In this document: positions 25,373 through 35,247 of the stretch, in pieces | Layout of the letters: each line of letters opens with the position of its first letter | How positions within the stretch are numbered: the first letter of the stretch is position 1 | Assembly: GCF_019232825.1 (NCBI RefSeq) | Contig: NZ_JAFAND010000113.1 | Location: forward strand, 1-37,156 | Length of the DNA: 37,156 nt | Source: Paludibacterium sp. | GTDB lineage: Bacteria; Pseudomonadota; Gammaproteobacteria; Burkholderiales; Chromobacteriaceae | Reading direction: 5' to 3' | Notes under the pieces: generated by a model | Databases searched by the model: none | What the model was told of the DNA's origin: nothing | The model's input: the letters and a program-made list of their open reading frames with translations, nothing else | Translations under genes and position numbers: made by a program

Positions 25373-27130
25373 TTACAGTACGTTGGCCAGCGGGGTGGGC
25401 ATGGCCTTGGCTTTGACGTAGCTGCCCGGCGCGGCTTCCAACGGCGGGTAGGCCTTGTTGCCCATGCTCTTGGGCGCGGCGACCTTCTTGCCCGATTGCG
25501 GCGCGAGCCAGGCGTCCCAGTCCTTCCACCAGCTGCCCGGACGGCTTTCGGCCTCGTCGAGCCAAGCCTCGGCGTCGATCGGCAGTGCGTCGTTGACCCA
25601 ATAGTTGCGCTTGTCCTTGGTGACCGGGTTGATCGAGCCGGCGATGTGGCCGGAGGCGCCGAGCACGAAGCGGCGCGACGGCGCGCCGGTGAAATACTTC
25701 AAGCCGGAAGAGGCCGAGGTCCACAGCACGATGTGGTCCTCGCGCGCGGCGAACATGTAGACGGGGACGTCGATGGTCGACAAGTCGATCGGCACGCCGC
25801 ACAGCGTGACGCCGCCCGGCTGGATCAGCGCGTTGTTGAGGTAGAACTCGCGCAGGAAGAAGGTGTGCATCGGCAGCGGCAGGTCGACCGCGTCGTTGTT
25901 CCAGAATAGAAGGTCGAACGGCGCCGGGGTCTTGCCGAGCAGGTAGTTGTTGACCACGTAGTTCCACACCAGGTCGTTGGCGCGCAGCGAGGCGAAGGTG
26001 CGGCCGATTTCCTTGCCGCTGATGATGCCGCCGGCCGCCATCTTGGCCTCGCGCTGCTCGATCATGTGCTCGTCGATGTAGACCTTGATCTCGCCCGGTT
26101 CGGCATGGTCGATCAGCGAGGTCATGAAGGTGGCGCTGTTGACCCAGTCGAGCCCGCGCGCCTTCATCACCGCCAGGCTCGTGGCCAGGATAACGCCGCC
26201 GATGCAGAAGCCGAGCGCGTTCATTTTCGGCTGGCGCGTGATCTTCTTCACCACCTCGGCGGCGGCCAAGACGCCCGACTCGATGTAGCGGTCCCAGGTG
26301 AACTGCTTCATGTCGGGCTCGGCCGAGCGCCAGCTGATCAGGAACACGCGGTAACCCTGGGCGACGAAATGGCGCACCATCGAGTTTTCCGGCTGCAGAT
26401 CCATCAGGTAGTACTTGTTGATGCAGGGCGGCACGATCAAAAGCGGCATTTCATAGACTTGCGCCGTGGTCGGCGTGTACTGAATGAGCTCGATCAGCTC
26501 GTTGCGGAACACGACCTGGCCCGGCGTGGCGGCGATATTGTCGCCGATCTCGAAGCGGCTTTCGTCCGACATCGAGATATGCCCCTTCTCGATGTCGGCC
26601 ATCATGTTCTTCATCCCCTCGACCAGGCTTTCGCCCTTGGTCTCCATCGCGTGTTTGATCACTTCCGGGTTGGTCAGGATGAAGTTGCTGGGCGACATGG
26701 CGTCCAGGTATTGGCGGGTGATGAAGGACAGGCGCTCCTTGCTGTCGCCCTCCAACTGCGCCTGATCCACGAGCGTGGTCATCCACTCCGCGGTGCTCAG
26801 GTAGCTTTGCTTGATGTAGCTGTAGAACGGGTGCTCGTTCCACTCCGGCGCGGCGAAGCGGCGGTCCTTGGCGGCGGCCGGCGGCGCGGCGTCGTCGCCG
26901 GGCGGCGTTTGGCCGAGAAACTGCATCCACAGCTTCATCTGTTGTTGGTACAGATTGCTTTGCAGCGCGAACAGCGGGTTGCCGCCGTTTAGCGTCTGCT
27001 GCCAGAGGGCGAAGGGATTGGCGCCGTCGGGGCCAGACAGGGAGGCGGTGAATTGCTGTAGCCACTGCTGGTTCGCATTCGCGAGATTGTCGAAGAACAG
27101 GTCCAGCGAGCTTGTCGTTTCCTGAGTCAA
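25373..27130 (-). CDS. phaC: Class I poly(3-hydroxyalkanoate) synthase
   Basis: Polymerises (R)-3-hydroxyacyl-CoA into PHA at the granule surface. The sequence is very close, from memory, to Chromobacterium violaceum PhaC ([54 protein letters not shown]). The lipase-like box is GFCIGG and the triad is Cys309, Asp465 (REDHIVLW) and His495 (GASGHIAGS), numbered from the TTG start. I chose TTG at 27130 because GGAGGAG lies 6 bases before it, inside the longer frame from the ATG at 27148; that ATG has no site of its own. This gives 585 residues. The N-terminal 90 residues vary between species, so homology cannot settle the start. It is the first gene of phaC-phaA. Confidence 0.93.
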   Translation of the reverse strand: MTQETTSSLDLFFDNLANANQQWLQQFTASLSGPDGANPFALWQQTLNGGNPLFALQSNLYQQQMKLWMQFLGQTPPGDDAAPPAAAKDRRFAAPEWNEHPFYSYIKQSYLSTAEWMTTLVDQAQLEGDSKERLSFITRQYLDAMSPSNFILTNPEVIKHAMETKGESLVEGMKNMMADIEKGHISMSDESRFEIGDNIAATPGQVVFRNELIELIQYTPTTAQVYEMPLLIVPPCINKYYLMDLQPENSMVRHFVAQGYRVFLISWRSAEPDMKQFTWDRYIESGVLAAAEVVKKITRQPKMNALGFCIGGVILATSLAVMKARGLDWVNSATFMTSLIDHAEPGEIKVYIDEHMIEQREAKMAAGGIISGKEIGRTFASLRANDLVWNYVVNNYLLGKTPAPFDLLFWNNDAVDLPLPMHTFFLREFYLNNALIQPGGVTLCGVPIDLSTIDVPVYMFAAREDHIVLWTSASSGLKYFTGAPSRRFVLGASGHIAGSINPVTKDKRNYWVNDALPIDAEAWLDEAESRPGSWWKDWDAWLAPQSGKKVAAPKSMGNKAYPPLEAAPGSYVKAKAMPTPLANVL

Positions 27131-27204
27131 AATCCACTCCTCCAGCAAGATGTTCGATCGGCGCCGCCGGTCGCGTCATGCGCCGTTGATGCTCCTGACT
27201 GTAA

Positions 27205-27258
27205 CAAGAATTTATGACGTTTACACTCGGTGAAGGGGCTGTTTACGCAAAATTCTTG
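27205..27258. promoter_or_regulatory. Inverted repeat in the phaC/FAH divergent region
   Basis: CAAGAATTT (27205-27213) and AAATTCTTG (27250-27258) are perfect 9-base arms 36 bases apart, enclosing two GTTTAC copies. TTGCGCAA, a perfect palindrome, lies at 27276-27283. Candidate operators for phaC or the divergent operon; no regulator can be named. Confidence 0.3.
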
Positions 27259-27300
27259 ATATGTCATCCGGGTTGTTGCGCAATGCACCATTTTCTTTCG

Positions 27301-27328
27301 TTGAATGAAAACCGACAGATGGGATAAT
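27301..27328 (+). promoter_or_regulatory. Candidate promoter of the FAH-hslR-MFS operon
   Basis: TTGAAT (27301-27306), 16-base spacer, GATAAT (27323-27328), 28 bases before the first start codon. Confidence 0.55.
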
Positions 27329-27355
27329 AGGGCATCACACTTTTAAGGGGATGTC

Positions 27356-28009
27356 ATGGCCAAGGTGACGCTTGAAGGCCGTCCGACGGCGGTGGGCAGT
27401 ATTTTTTGCGTCGGCCGCAATTACGCCGCGCATATCGCCGAACTCAACAATGTGCGCGATGACATGCCGCTGGTATTCCTCAAGCCGCAGCGCGCCTTGG
27501 TGCCCCCGGGCGGCAGCTTGACCTTGCCGGACTATTCCCACGACGTGCACCACGAGTGCGAGCTGGTCTTGCTGATCGGCCGCGACGCCGACCATGTGCC
27601 GGTCGAGCAGGCTCTGGACGTCGTCGCGGGGTACGCCGTCGGCCTGGACCTGACCGCGCGCGACGTGCAGAGCGAGCTGAAGGCCAAGGGGCATCCCTGG
27701 ACCCGCGCCAAGGGTTTCCGCGGCTCGGCCTGCGTGTCCGATTTCGTCGCCGCCAAGCGCGTGTCCGACCCGACGCGGCTCCGATTCAGCTTCAGCATCA
27801 ACGGCGAGGTGCGCCAGCGCGGCGACACCGCGATGATGCTCGTCGGCGTGGCCGCGCTCGTCTCCTGGCTGTCGGCCGAATACGGCCTGCAAGCCGGCGA
27901 TCTGATCTATACCGGCACGCCGGAAGGGGTCGGGCCGATCCATGCGGGCGCGCACCTGGAGGCCGAGCTCGACGGTTTGGTATCGGCGCATTGGGATGTG
28001 ACGCGATGA
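27356..28009 (+). CDS. Fumarylacetoacetate hydrolase-family protein
   Basis: Metal-dependent hydrolase of the FAH fold, most like the short YcgM/FAHD1 group (acylpyruvate hydrolase or oxaloacetate decarboxylase activities in relatives). The 217-residue product shows FCVGRNYAAH near the start, metal ligands E67 and E69 in HHECEL and D98 in GLDLTARD, and the late YTGTPEGVGP motif. AAGGGG lies 6 bases before the ATG. Its stop overlaps the hslR start as ATGA. Exact substrate cannot be told from sequence; linkage to hslR and a transporter does not help. Confidence 0.88.
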   Translation: MAKVTLEGRPTAVGSIFCVGRNYAAHIAELNNVRDDMPLVFLKPQRALVPPGGSLTLPDYSHDVHHECELVLLIGRDADHVPVEQALDVVAGYAVGLDLTARDVQSELKAKGHPWTRAKGFRGSACVSDFVAAKRVSDPTRLRFSFSINGEVRQRGDTAMMLVGVAALVSWLSAEYGLQAGDLIYTGTPEGVGPIHAGAHLEAELDGLVSAHWDVTR

Positions 28010-28422
28010 GCCGCAAGCCGCCGCAGGACGAGGACGACAGCGGCAAGACCCGGCTCGACAAATGGCTGTGGGCGGCGCGTTTCTTCAAAACGCGGCAGCT
28101 GGCGCACGAAGCGATCGAGCTTGGGCGCGTGCTGGTCAATGGCGACCGGGTCAAACCGTCGCGCGCGGTCAATCTGGGCGATGCGCTGTTGTTGCGCCTC
28201 AATCAACTCGAGTATCGCGTGACCGTGACCGGCGTGTCGGGACAGCGCAAATCGGCCAAGGAGGCGCAACTGCTCTATAGCGAGAGCGCCGAATCGCAGG
28301 CGGCGCGCGAGGCGCGGCAGGCGTTGCTGCGCGCCGAGCACGCGAGCTTTCCGCACGGCGACGGCCGGCCGACCAAGCGCGCGCGGCGCGACATCACCCG
28401 CTTCAAGGATTCGTATCAGTGA
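28006..28422 (+). CDS. hslR: Heat shock protein 15 (S4-domain ribosome rescue factor)
   Basis: Hsp15 binds free 50S subunits carrying a stalled nascent peptidyl-tRNA and helps recycle them. The 138-residue product has the S4 RNA-binding domain at about 15-75 (TRLDKWLWAARFFKTR, then GRVLVNGDRVKPSR) and a basic C-terminal tail (RPTKRARRD), the Hsp15 plan. The start overlaps the FAH stop by four bases and the stop overlaps the next start as GTGA, so all three genes are translationally coupled. Confidence 0.9.
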   Translation: MSRKPPQDEDDSGKTRLDKWLWAARFFKTRQLAHEAIELGRVLVNGDRVKPSRAVNLGDALLLRLNQLEYRVTVTGVSGQRKSAKEAQLLYSESAESQAAREARQALLRAEHASFPHGDGRPTKRARRDITRFKDSYQ

Positions 28423-29561
28423 GTTCGCTGCTGCCGTTCGCCACCTACTATTTCTGCTACTTCGCTTACGGCGGTCTGTTCAATCCCTTCTGGGGGCTGT
28501 ATCTCGACTCGCTGTCCTTCAGTCCCTGGCAAATTTCGCTGTTGATCGCGTTGTCGACCATGGCGCGCATCGTCGCGCCCGGATTCTGGGGCTGGCTCGC
28601 CGACCGCCTGCAACGGCGCCGGGCGATCATCGTCGGCACGTCGCTCGCGGCCGCGCTGGGCTTTCTGCTGATTTGCCTGCACGCCAAGACTTTCGTCTGG
28701 GTGTTCTTCTGTCTGGCGTTGGTGCACTTCTTCTGGGCGGCGTCGCTGCCGCTGGTGGAGGCAAGCACCGCGCACCTGACGCGCGCCGAGCCCGGCCGCT
28801 ATAGCCGGGTGCGGGTGTGGGGCTCGATCGGCTATTTGATCCTGGCGGTGGCGGGCGGTTACCTGCTCGACTGGCTGCGGTTGGCCAGCCTGCCGTGGCT
28901 GGCTTTCGCGCTGTTGTGCGCGGTGCTGTGGTCGGCCTGGCGCCTGCCCGAGGTGGCGGCGCCGGCGCGCGCCAAGAGCCGGACCTCGCTGTGGCATACG
29001 TTGGCGCAGCCGCCGGTGCGGACGCTATTTGCCTGTTGTTTTCTGATGGCCTTCGCGTTTGGCCCGTACTACACCTTCTATTCGATCGGCCTGAAACAGG
29101 CGGGCTTCGGCAAGAGCGCCGTCGGCTGGCTATGGGCGGTCGGGGTGATGGCGGAGATCGGCGTGTTCTGGTTCATGCCGCGCATCATGCGCGCGGTGGC
29201 GCTGGAGCGGCTGATGCTGCTGTCGCTGGCCGCCGCCGTGCTGCGCTTCGGCGTCATGGCGTTCGCCATCGGCAATCCGGTGTTGGCGGTGCTGGCGCAG
29301 GCGCTGCACGCGCCGACCTTCGCCATGCATCATGCCGCCTCCATCGGCCTGATCCACCGCCATTTCGCCCAGGAGCACCACGCCAAGGGGCAGGGGCTCT
29401 ACGTGATTTTCTCCTTCGGCATCGGCGGCAGTTTGGGCGGCTTGCTGGCCGGCGCGCTGTGGACACACGGCGGCGTGCCTTTGGTGTTCGGTTTGTCGGC
29501 CGCCGTGGCGCTCGTGGGCGTGGCGGTCTGTACCCAAGGTTTGCGTCCTTTCCGCGCCTGA
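28419..29561 (+). CDS. MFS transporter (MFS_1-like/HcaT group)
   Basis: Inner-membrane transporter of 380 residues with about twelve hydrophobic helices. The opening YYFCYFAYGGLFNPFWGLYL and the loop GWLADRLQRRR between helices 2 and 3 are typical of the group that includes HcaT (3-phenylpropionate) and nucleoside symporters; the substrate is not deducible. It starts with GTG, overlapping the hslR stop by four bases. The downstream region has a palindromic element rather than a classic terminator. Confidence 0.82.
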   Translation: MSSLLPFATYYFCYFAYGGLFNPFWGLYLDSLSFSPWQISLLIALSTMARIVAPGFWGWLADRLQRRRAIIVGTSLAAALGFLLICLHAKTFVWVFFCLALVHFFWAASLPLVEASTAHLTRAEPGRYSRVRVWGSIGYLILAVAGGYLLDWLRLASLPWLAFALLCAVLWSAWRLPEVAAPARAKSRTSLWHTLAQPPVRTLFACCFLMAFAFGPYYTFYSIGLKQAGFGKSAVGWLWAVGVMAEIGVFWFMPRIMRAVALERLMLLSLAAAVLRFGVMAFAIGNPVLAVLAQALHAPTFAMHHAASIGLIHRHFAQEHHAKGQGLYVIFSFGIGGSLGGLLAGALWTHGGVPLVFGLSAAVALVGVAVCTQGLRPFRA

Positions 29562-29583
29562 ATCCCTTCCAACCTCGCGTTTT

Positions 29584-29657
29584 GTAGCGCGCATTCGCCG
29601 CAGGCAATGCACGGTGCGCGCGTCGAGGCCGTGCGTTGCTTCGCGAACGCACGCTAC
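29584..29657. repeat. REP-like long palindromic element
   Basis: A 74-base imperfect palindrome. Outer arms GTAGCGCGCATTCGC and GCGAACGCACGCTAC (29584-29598 and 29643-29657) pair at 13 of 15 positions, and inner arms (GCAATGCACGG/CCGTGCGTTGC) continue the stem. It lies between the MFS gene and leuC, and its first bases resemble the element at 15734. Confidence 0.6.
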
Positions 29658-29670
29658 CCACCGTATGTTT

Positions 29671-29708
29671 TTGGACGTAATGTCCAATTCTTCCGACAGC
29701 TTGTCCAA
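29671..29708 (+). promoter_or_regulatory. Candidate operator upstream of leuC
   Basis: TTGGAC-GTAAT-GTCCAA (29671-29687) is a perfect 6+6 inverted repeat. A further GTCCAA half-site lies at 29703-29708 and another TTGGAC at 29804-29809, close to the leuC start. A dimeric repressor or activator of the leu operon could bind here; no regulator gene is in the window. Confidence 0.4.
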
Positions 29709-29824
29709 TCGCTGATTTTTTCGACAAAATCGGCGCTTTTTGCCGCTTGATAGCGGCGATGCTGCTATGCAAGAATGGTCAAAACACAAAACGATTCAGT
29801 ATTTTGGACAAAGAGAAATCAGAG

Positions 29825-31231
29825 ATGAGCGGACAAACGTTATATGACAAGCTGTGGGCGCGTCATGTGGTGCACGAGGAGGCCGACGGCACGGTATTGC
29901 TGTACATCGATCGCCACTTGGTGCACGAAGTGACGAGCCCTCAGGCGTTCGAAGGGCTGAAGCTTGCCGGCCGCGCGCCGTGGCGCATCGATTCGGTGGT
30001 GGCCACCGCCGATCACAATACCCCGACCGACCACTGGGAACGCGGCATCCTGGATCCGATTTCGCGCCTGCAGGTGGAAACGCTGGACGCCAATATCAAG
30101 GAATTCGGCGCCCGGGCCTACTTCCCCTTCCGTGACCCCCGCCAGGGCATCGTGCACGTCATCGGGCCGGAGCAGGGCGCGACGCTGCCGGGCATGACCG
30201 TGGTTTGCGGCGACAGCCATACCTCGACCCACGGCGCCTTCGGCGCGCTGGCGCACGGCATCGGCACCTCGGAAGTCGAGCACGTGCTGGCCACGCAATG
30301 CCTGGTGGCCAAGAAATCCAAAAACATGCTGGTGCGCGTCGACGGCGAACTGCCGGCCGGCGTGACCGCCAAGGACATGGCGCTGGCGGTCATCGGCCGC
30401 ATCGGCACCGCCGGCGGCACCGGCTACGCCATCGAGTTCGGCGGCGCGGCGGTGCGCGCGCTGTCGATGGAAGGGCGCATGACCCTGTGTAACCTGGCCA
30501 TCGAGGCCGGTGCCCGCTCGGGCATGGTCGCCGTCGATCAAACTACCATCGATTACCTCAAGGGGCGCCCGCTCGCGCCGGCCGGCGCCGATTGGGCGCG
30601 CGCGGTCGACGACTGGCGCACGCTCGTGTCCGACGCGGACGCGGCCTTCGACGCCACCGTGGTGCTCGACGCCGCCGAGATCGTGCCGCAGGTGACCTGG
30701 GGCACCTCGCCGGAAATGGTGTGCGGCGTCGACGGCCAGGTGCCGGACCCGGCGCGCGAGACCGACCCGACCCGTCGCGAGGGCTTGGAGCGCGCGCTGC
30801 ACTATATGGGCCTCGCGCCGTATACGCCGATCGGCGAGATTGCGGTCGACAAGGTGTTCATCGGCTCCTGTACCAATTCGCGCATCGAGGATTTGCGCGC
30901 CGCCGCCGCCGTGGCGCGCGGACGCAAGAAAGCCGACTCGGTGCGCCAAGTGCTGGTGGTGCCGGGCTCGGGTCTGGTAAAGGCGCAGGCCGAGGCCGAA
31001 GGACTGCATCGGATCTTCCTCGACGCCGGTTTCGAATGGCGCGAGCCGGGGTGCTCGATGTGTTTGGCGATGAACGCCGACCGGCTGGAGCCGGGCGAGC
31101 GTTGCGCCGCGACCTCGAACCGCAATTTCGAGGGCCGGCAGGGGCAGGGCGGGCGCACGCATCTGGTGAGCCCGGCCATGGCCGCCGCCGCCGCGGTCAC
31201 CGGTCATTTCGTCGACATCCGAACCTTCTGA
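29825..31231 (+). CDS. leuC: 3-isopropylmalate dehydratase large subunit
   Basis: With LeuD, isomerises 2-isopropylmalate to 3-isopropylmalate in leucine synthesis. The product is 468 residues. Iron-sulfur cluster cysteines are C349 (GSCTNSR), C410 and C413 (GCSMCLAMN). [25 protein letters not shown], split around its central Gly, and RNFEGRQG are aconitase-family active-site segments. The ATG at 29825 matches the family N-terminus ([12 protein letters not shown]); the ribosome site is weak. First gene of leuC-leuD-leuB, with leuD 9 bases on. Confidence 0.96.
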   Translation: MSGQTLYDKLWARHVVHEEADGTVLLYIDRHLVHEVTSPQAFEGLKLAGRAPWRIDSVVATADHNTPTDHWERGILDPISRLQVETLDANIKEFGARAYFPFRDPRQGIVHVIGPEQGATLPGMTVVCGDSHTSTHGAFGALAHGIGTSEVEHVLATQCLVAKKSKNMLVRVDGELPAGVTAKDMALAVIGRIGTAGGTGYAIEFGGAAVRALSMEGRMTLCNLAIEAGARSGMVAVDQTTIDYLKGRPLAPAGADWARAVDDWRTLVSDADAAFDATVVLDAAEIVPQVTWGTSPEMVCGVDGQVPDPARETDPTRREGLERALHYMGLAPYTPIGEIAVDKVFIGSCTNSRIEDLRAAAAVARGRKKADSVRQVLVVPGSGLVKAQAEAEGLHRIFLDAGFEWREPGCSMCLAMNADRLEPGERCAATSNRNFEGRQGQGGRTHLVSPAMAAAAAVTGHFVDIRTF

Positions 31232-31240
31232 GGACGCGCC

Positions 31241-31876
31241 ATGAGAGCCTTTACCACACTCGATGGGCTGGTATGCCCGCTCGATCGCGCCAATGTCGAC
31301 ACCGACGCGATCATCCCCAAGCAGTTTTTGAAGTCGATCAAGCGCGCCGGCTTCGGGCCGAACCTGTTCGATGAATGGCGTTATCTGGATCACGGCGAGC
31401 CGGGCATGGACAATAGCCGCCGTCCGTTGAATCGGGATTTCGTGCTCAACATGCCGCGCTTTCAGGGGGCCGAGATCCTGCTGGCACGTGAGAATTTCGG
31501 TTGCGGATCGAGTCGCGAGCACGCGCCTTGGGCGCTGGAGGATTACGGCTTTCGCGCCGTGATCGCCCCCTCGTTCGCCGACATCTTCTTCAACAACTGT
31601 TACAAGAACGGCCTGTTGCCGATCGTGCTGTCGGCCTCCGCCGTCGACCGCCTGTTCGTGGAGTGCGCGACGCACCTCGACTACCGGCTGGCCGTCGATC
31701 TGGACAAGCAGACCGTGAGCACGCCTTCCGGCCTGCATTATCATTTCGACATCACCGCGCATCGCAAACATTGCCTGTTGAACGGCTTGGACGAGATCGG
31801 CCTGACCTTGCGCCACGCCGACAAGATCCGTGCTTTCGAAGCGACGATCGCCGCCGAGCGGCCCTGGCTGCGCTGA
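31241..31876 (+). CDS. leuD: 3-isopropylmalate dehydratase small subunit
   Basis: Partner of LeuC that provides the swivelling domain of the isomerase. The 211-residue product has [13 protein letters not shown] near the N-terminus and the [16 protein letters not shown] active-site loop (about 84-99), as in all LeuD. GAGG lies about 8 bases before the ATG, right after the leuC stop. LeuB follows 21 bases later. Confidence 0.96.
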   Translation: MRAFTTLDGLVCPLDRANVDTDAIIPKQFLKSIKRAGFGPNLFDEWRYLDHGEPGMDNSRRPLNRDFVLNMPRFQGAEILLARENFGCGSSREHAPWALEDYGFRAVIAPSFADIFFNNCYKNGLLPIVLSASAVDRLFVECATHLDYRLAVDLDKQTVSTPSGLHYHFDITAHRKHCLLNGLDEIGLTLRHADKIRAFEATIAAERPWLR

Positions 31877-31897
31877 TTCCCGATCGAGGAGAGATCA

Positions 31898-32962
31898 ATG
31901 AAAATTGCCATTTTGCCGGGAGACGGCATCGGACCGGAAATCGTCGCCCAGGCTTGCCGTGTGCTGGAGGCGTTGCGAAGCGACGGCCTGCCGGTGGAAA
32001 CCGAGCACGGGGTGTTGGGCGGCGCCGCCTATGACCGCCATGGCGAACCCTATCCGGAAGCGACGCGCCGGCTGGTGCACGCCGCCGACGCGGTGCTGCT
32101 CGGCGCCGTGGGCGGGCCGCAATACGACAAGCTCGACCGGCCGTTGCGGCCCGAGCGCGGCCTGCTGGCGATCCGCAAGGACCTGAACCTGTTCGCCAAC
32201 CTGCGGCCGGCGCTGCTCTATCCGGAGCTTGCCGGCGCCTCGACGCTCAAGCCCGAGGTGGTGGCCGGGCTCGACATCATGATCGTGCGCGAGCTGACGG
32301 GCGACATTTACTTCGGCCAGCCGCGCGGCATCGCCGTGAACGAGCTCGGCGAGCGCGAGGCGTACAACACCATGCGCTACAGCGAAAGCGAAGTGCGCCG
32401 CATCGCCCGCGTGGCGTTCGGCATCGCCATGAAACGCTCGCGCCGGCTATGCTCGGTGGACAAGGCCAATGTGCTGGAGACCACCGAGTTCTGGAAGGAA
32501 ATCGTCACCGACGTCGGCCGCGAATTCCCCGAAGTCGAACTGAGCCATATGTACGTCGACAATGCGGCGATGCAGCTGGTGAGAAACCCCAAGCAGTTCG
32601 ACGTGATGGTCACCGGCAATATTTTCGGCGACATTCTCAGCGACGAGGCGTCGATGCTGACCGGCTCGATCGGCATGCTGCCCTCGGCGTCGCTCGACGA
32701 GAATAACAAGGGGCTGTACGAGCCGAGCCACGGCTCGGCGCCGGACATTGCCGGCCGCGATCTGGCCAACCCGTTGGCCACCATCCTGTCGCTGGCCATG
32801 ATGCTGCGCTACAGCTTCAACCGCGACGACGTGGCCACGCGGGTGGAGAGCGCGGTCAAGAAGGTGCTGGCCGCGGGGTTGCGCACCGCCGATATTTATC
32901 AACCGGGCTGCGAAAAGGTCAGCTGCACCGCGATGGGCGACGCCGTCGTCGCCGCGCTGTAG
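31898..32962 (+). CDS. leuB: 3-isopropylmalate dehydrogenase
   Basis: NAD-dependent oxidative decarboxylation of 3-isopropylmalate, the third step specific to leucine. The 354-residue product has the N-terminal [12 protein letters not shown], substrate loop [11 protein letters not shown], and the metal/cofactor signature with [26 protein letters not shown] in the C-terminal half selects NAD. AGGAGAG precedes the ATG. The asd gene begins 35 bases after its stop in the same direction with no terminator, so it is probably part of the same transcript. Confidence 0.96.
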   Translation: MKIAILPGDGIGPEIVAQACRVLEALRSDGLPVETEHGVLGGAAYDRHGEPYPEATRRLVHAADAVLLGAVGGPQYDKLDRPLRPERGLLAIRKDLNLFANLRPALLYPELAGASTLKPEVVAGLDIMIVRELTGDIYFGQPRGIAVNELGEREAYNTMRYSESEVRRIARVAFGIAMKRSRRLCSVDKANVLETTEFWKEIVTDVGREFPEVELSHMYVDNAAMQLVRNPKQFDVMVTGNIFGDILSDEASMLTGSIGMLPSASLDENNKGLYEPSHGSAPDIAGRDLANPLATILSLAMMLRYSFNRDDVATRVESAVKKVLAAGLRTADIYQPGCEKVSCTAMGDAVVAAL

Positions 32963-32997
32963 GCCGGGTGAACAGAATGGCTGTTGAAAGGAATGAT

Positions 32998-34110
32998 ATG
33001 CGAGTGGGATTTGTAGGTTGGCGCGGCATGGTCGGCTCGGTGCTGATGCAGCGCATGAACGAGGAGCGGGATTTCGCCCACATCGACGAGCCGGTGTTTT
33101 TCACCACGTCCAACGTCGGCGGCAAGGGGCCGAGCATCGGCCGCGACGTGCCGCCGCTCAAGGATGCCTACGCGATCGACGCGTTGGCGGCCATGGACGT
33201 GGTGGTGACCTGCCAGGGCGGCGACTACACCAACGAGGTGTATCCGAGATTGCGCGCCGCCGGCTGGAAGGGCTTCTGGATCGATGCGGCGTCCAGCCTG
33301 CGCATGGCCGAGGACGCCATCATCGTGCTCGATCCGGTCAATCGCGCGGTGATCGATCGCGGGCTTGCCGGCGGGGTGAAGAATTTCATTGGCGGCAACT
33401 GCACCGTGTCGCTGATGCTGATGGCCTTGTCCGGCCTGTTCCAGCGCGATCTGGTCGAGTGGGTCAGCGCCATGACGTACCAGGCGGCCTCGGGCGGCGG
33501 CGCGCAGCATATGCGCGAGCTGTTGTCCGGCATGGGCGTGCTCCATGGCGCGGTGGCCGATCAACTGGCCGATCCGGGCAGCGCGATTCTCGACATCGAC
33601 CGCGCCGTGACCGCCACGTTGCGCGACGACGCCTTCCCGACCAAGCAGTTCGGCGTGCCGCTGGCCGGCAGCCTGATTCCGTGGATCGACAAGGATTTGG
33701 GCAACGGTCAGTCGAAGGAGGAGTGGAAGGGCCAGGCCGAAGCCAACAAGATTCTCGGCCGCGGCGAGCAGCCGATCGTCGTCGACGGCTTGTGCGTGCG
33801 CGTCGGCGCGATGCGTTGCCATAGCCAGGCGCTGACGGTGAAATTGCGCCGCGACGTGCCGCTGGATGAAATCAGCGACATGCTGGCCTCGGCGCACACC
33901 TGGGCGCAGGTGGTGCCGAACGAGCGCGAGGCGTCGATGCGGGAGCTCTCTCCGGCGGCGGTGAGCGGCACGCTGCGCACGCCGGTGGGGCGCTTGCGCA
34001 AGCTGGGCATGGGCCCCGAGTATCTGTCGGCCTTCACCGTGGGCGACCAGCTGCTGTGGGGCGCGGCCGAGCCGCTGCGCCGGATGCTGCGCATCCTGCT
34101 CGAACGTTGA
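32998..34110 (+). CDS. asd: Aspartate-semialdehyde dehydrogenase
   Basis: NADPH-dependent reduction of aspartyl phosphate to aspartate semialdehyde, the branch point to lysine/diaminopimelate, threonine and methionine. The 370-residue product follows E. coli Asd closely: [18 protein letters not shown] at the start, catalytic C135 in GGNCTVS, H275 in RCHSQA, and TPVGRLRKL near the end. The ATG at 32998 has AAAGGA 5 bases upstream and matches the E. coli N-terminus; an earlier start at 32968 would add ten unrelated residues. Followed by a second, distantly related homologue. Confidence 0.96.
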   Translation: MRVGFVGWRGMVGSVLMQRMNEERDFAHIDEPVFFTTSNVGGKGPSIGRDVPPLKDAYAIDALAAMDVVVTCQGGDYTNEVYPRLRAAGWKGFWIDAASSLRMAEDAIIVLDPVNRAVIDRGLAGGVKNFIGGNCTVSLMLMALSGLFQRDLVEWVSAMTYQAASGGGAQHMRELLSGMGVLHGAVADQLADPGSAILDIDRAVTATLRDDAFPTKQFGVPLAGSLIPWIDKDLGNGQSKEEWKGQAEANKILGRGEQPIVVDGLCVRVGAMRCHSQALTVKLRRDVPLDEISDMLASAHTWAQVVPNEREASMRELSPAAVSGTLRTPVGRLRKLGMGPEYLSAFTVGDQLLWGAAEPLRRMLRILLER

Positions 34111-34142
34111 GGCCGGGGCGGGACGGTTCTGTAACAAATGCC

Positions 34143-34169
34143 GATTGGGCGCTAGAATAGCGCCCAATC
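34143..34169 (+). promoter_or_regulatory. Hairpin containing a -10-like box between asd and asd2
   Basis: Perfect 11-bp stem GATTGGGCGCT/AGCGCCCAATC (34143-34153 and 34159-34169). The loop region holds TAGAAT (34153-34158), a good -10 box without a convincing -35. No T run follows, so it could be the end of the asd transcript, a promoter, or both. Confidence 0.45.
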
Positions 34170-34185
34170 AGCTCTTAGATATATT

Positions 34186-34211
34186 GGCAGGGGCGCGCGA
34201 GCGCCCCTGCC
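34186..34211 (+). promoter_or_regulatory. Strong hairpin in the asd2 leader
   Basis: Perfect 11-bp GC-rich stem GGCAGGGGCGC/GCGCCCCTGCC (34186-34196 and 34201-34211) with a GCGA tetraloop, ending 19 bases before the asd2 start. No T run. It may lower or regulate translation or stabilise the 5' end. Confidence 0.5.
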
Positions 34212-34230
34212 GCTTATAGGGATCCCCACC

Positions 34231-35247
34231 ATGTCGCAAGCTTTGCAAGTCGCCGTCGTCGGCGCCGCCGGCCTGATTGGCCGCGCCATCCTCGAACTAT
34301 TGGCCGAACGCCAGTTTCCCGCCACGCGAGTGCTCGCCCTCGACGAGGCGGGGTACGAGGGGGAGACCGTCAGCTACGGCAACCTGGAACTGGACGTGCG
34401 GCCGCTCGACGAAGTGTCGTTCGATAATATCGACTTGGCCTTTTTCGTTGCCGGCAGCGACGTGACGCGCCAATTGGCACCGCAGGCGCGCGCGGCGGGC
34501 ACCGCGGTGGTCGATTTCAGCGCGGCCTTCCGCCTGGATGCGCAAGTGCCGTTCATCGTGCCGCGCATCAACGGCGCGAGCCTGGCCGACGCCGCCGACG
34601 CGCCGTTGGTGTCGGTGCCCAACTGCACCGTCACCCCGCTGGCGGTGGCGCTTCATGCCTTATCCGCGCACGGCTTGCGCCGCGTGACCGTGTCGACCTA
34701 TCAATCGGTGTCCGGCACCGGCCAGGCGGCATTGGAGGCGTTGGCCGACCAGACCACGGCGCTGTTCGGTCAGCGCGAGGTCGAGACCAGCGTCTATCCC
34801 AAGCGTATCGCCTTCAATTTGCTGCCCAAGATCGGCGACGTGCTGGAAGACGGCGCAAGCAGCGAGGAGCAATCGGTGATCGACGAAGTGCGGCGCTTGC
34901 TCGGCCTGCCGTCGTTGACGGTCGAAGCCACCTGCGTGCGCGTGCCGGTGTTCTTCGGTCACGCCTGGGCGGTGCATGTGGCGCTGGAACGGCCGCTGGA
35001 AATCGACCGCGCCAGGAAGCTCCTGGCCGCCAACGGTATCCACGTGGTAGACGACCCCAAACGCGAGGATGGCTTCGCTACGCCGATGGAAGTCGCCGGT
35101 TCCGACCGTATCTGGGTCAGCCGGGTACGCGCCACCGCCGACGGCCTGGCGTTCTGGCTGACCGCCGACAACGTGCGCGTCGGCGCGGCGCTCAATTGTG
35201 TCGAGGTGGCGGAGACGCTACTGAAAGCGGGCAAACTGCCGTCTTAA
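34231..35247 (+). CDS. Second aspartate-semialdehyde dehydrogenase homologue (USG-1 type)
   Basis: A 338-residue member of the second Asd branch, called USG-1 in Pseudomonas. It has an N-terminal dinucleotide fold (VAVVGAAGLIGRAILELL), the catalytic-type Cys132 in VPNCTVTP, and His244 in RVPVFFGHAW, so active-site residues are present. It is only distantly related to the gene before it. In Pseudomonas the same gene sits between asd and fimV, exactly as here. Whether it is catalytically active on aspartyl phosphate or serves another role is open. Two strong hairpins precede it. Confidence 0.87.
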   Translation: MSQALQVAVVGAAGLIGRAILELLAERQFPATRVLALDEAGYEGETVSYGNLELDVRPLDEVSFDNIDLAFFVAGSDVTRQLAPQARAAGTAVVDFSAAFRLDAQVPFIVPRINGASLADAADAPLVSVPNCTVTPLAVALHALSAHGLRRVTVSTYQSVSGTGQAALEALADQTTALFGQREVETSVYPKRIAFNLLPKIGDVLEDGASSEEQSVIDEVRRLLGLPSLTVEATCVRVPVFFGHAWAVHVALERPLEIDRARKLLAANGIHVVDDPKREDGFATPMEVAGSDRIWVSRVRATADGLAFWLTADNVRVGAALNCVEVAETLLKAGKLPS

